A stretch of 64,000 nt of DNA from Apostichopus japonicus. Its lineage: Eukaryota > Echinodermata > Holothuroidea > Aspidochirotida > Stichopodidae. The notes beneath the pieces were generated by a model. The model made no database searches. It saw only the letters and a list, made by a program, of their open reading frames with translations, and was not told the DNA's origin. The position numbers and the translations under genes are program-made. Of the stretch, positions 63,787-64,000 are shown in pieces. Numbering within the stretch: the first letter of the stretch is position 1; every line of letters starts with the position of its first letter. The DNA lies in assembly GCF_037975245.1 (NCBI RefSeq), contig NC_092563.1, positions 31,368,101 to 31,432,100 on the forward strand, in the 5' to 3' direction.

Positions 63787-64000
63787 GGGGTAGGGGTGGG
63801 GTTAGGGTTAGGGGTTGGGTTAGGGGTTAGGGGTAGGGTTAGGGGTAGGGGTAGGAGGGGTCGGGGTAGGGGTAGGGGTTGGGGGTGGGGTAGGGGGTGG
63901 GTGAGGGTAGGGTTAGGGTGTGGGGAGGGTAGGGGTTTGGGTGAGGGTTGGGGTAGGGGAGGGTTAGGGGTTGGGTGTAGGGGGAGGGGGTGGGTGTGGG
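63787..64000 (+). repeat. Degraded G-rich terminal segment
   Basis: Units decay into TTAGGGG, TAGGGG, TTGGGG, GTGGGG and AGGAGGGG with G runs of 3-6 and T loss increasing toward the last base. Either true variant repeats or, more likely, unpolished low-coverage sequence at the end of telomere-spanning reads. Confidence 0.9.

Overview
The window is a eukaryotic, almost certainly animal, chromosome end. The last 14 kb (about 49,893-63,786) is an essentially perfect (TTAGGG)n array with the G-rich strand running 5'->3' toward the window end, so this is the right-hand tip of a chromosome. The rest is AT-rich, gene-poor subtelomeric DNA full of microsatellites, degenerate minisatellites, duplicated blocks and broken retroelements. 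There is no operon-like packing, and most open frames are repeat-coded or chance frames. TTAGGG telomeres, Penelope-like and CR1/L2-like retroelements, tRNA-derived SINEs and scattered GACCTTTGACC-type words fit a marine invertebrate (perhaps an ambulacrarian such as an echinoderm or hemichordate), but the species cannot be fixed from sequence alone.

Layout: 1-5.1 kb unassigned; 5.1-6.36 kb first copy of a 1.26-kb direct repeat; 6.5-6.96 kb (TA)n plus nested perfect palindromes; 7.6-7.87 kb tRNA-derived SINE; 10.2-10.4 kb GACCAT/ATGGTC motif array; 12.24-13.25 kb the only convincing intact gene, a 336-residue helical protein on the minus strand whose ATG directly follows a splice acceptor; 13.65-14.74 kb (TA)n/(ACAT)n satellite; 16.4-16.65 kb second SINE copy; 17.7-18.7 kb (AGT)n; 22.9-27.75 kb a retroelement mosaic on the minus strand (Penelope-like endonuclease tail, CR1/L2-like reverse transcriptase fragment, and a nearly full Penelope-like element with RT and GIY-YIG nuclease), with (TA)n tracts at each Penelope end; 29.1-29.9 kb minisatellites.

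The dominant structure is a giant imperfect inverted repeat: arms of about 6.8 and 7.0 kb (about 29,971-36,765 and 36,826-43,814) around a 60-bp spacer that itself holds a short telomere-like CCCTAA run. The arms differ by roughly 6-7% in the stretches compared by eye, plus indels, and each carries arrays of palindromic TTTACCGCGGTAAA-type repeats. Beyond it lie a 677-bp tandem duplication (43.8-45.1 kb), the second copy of the 1.26-kb direct repeat (45.3-46.56 kb), a 159-bp tandem duplication (46.97-47.29 kb), a 33-bp duplication, a degenerate telomere-like transition zone (49.74-49.89 kb) and the telomere. The last 214 bases are a degraded G-rich version of the telomere, probably read-end or consensus error.

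No gene cluster or pathway is visible. The biology here is chromosome-end structure and rearrangement: inverted duplication, nested retroelements and telomere-like seeds. All homology calls were made by eye from motifs; divergence values are rough.
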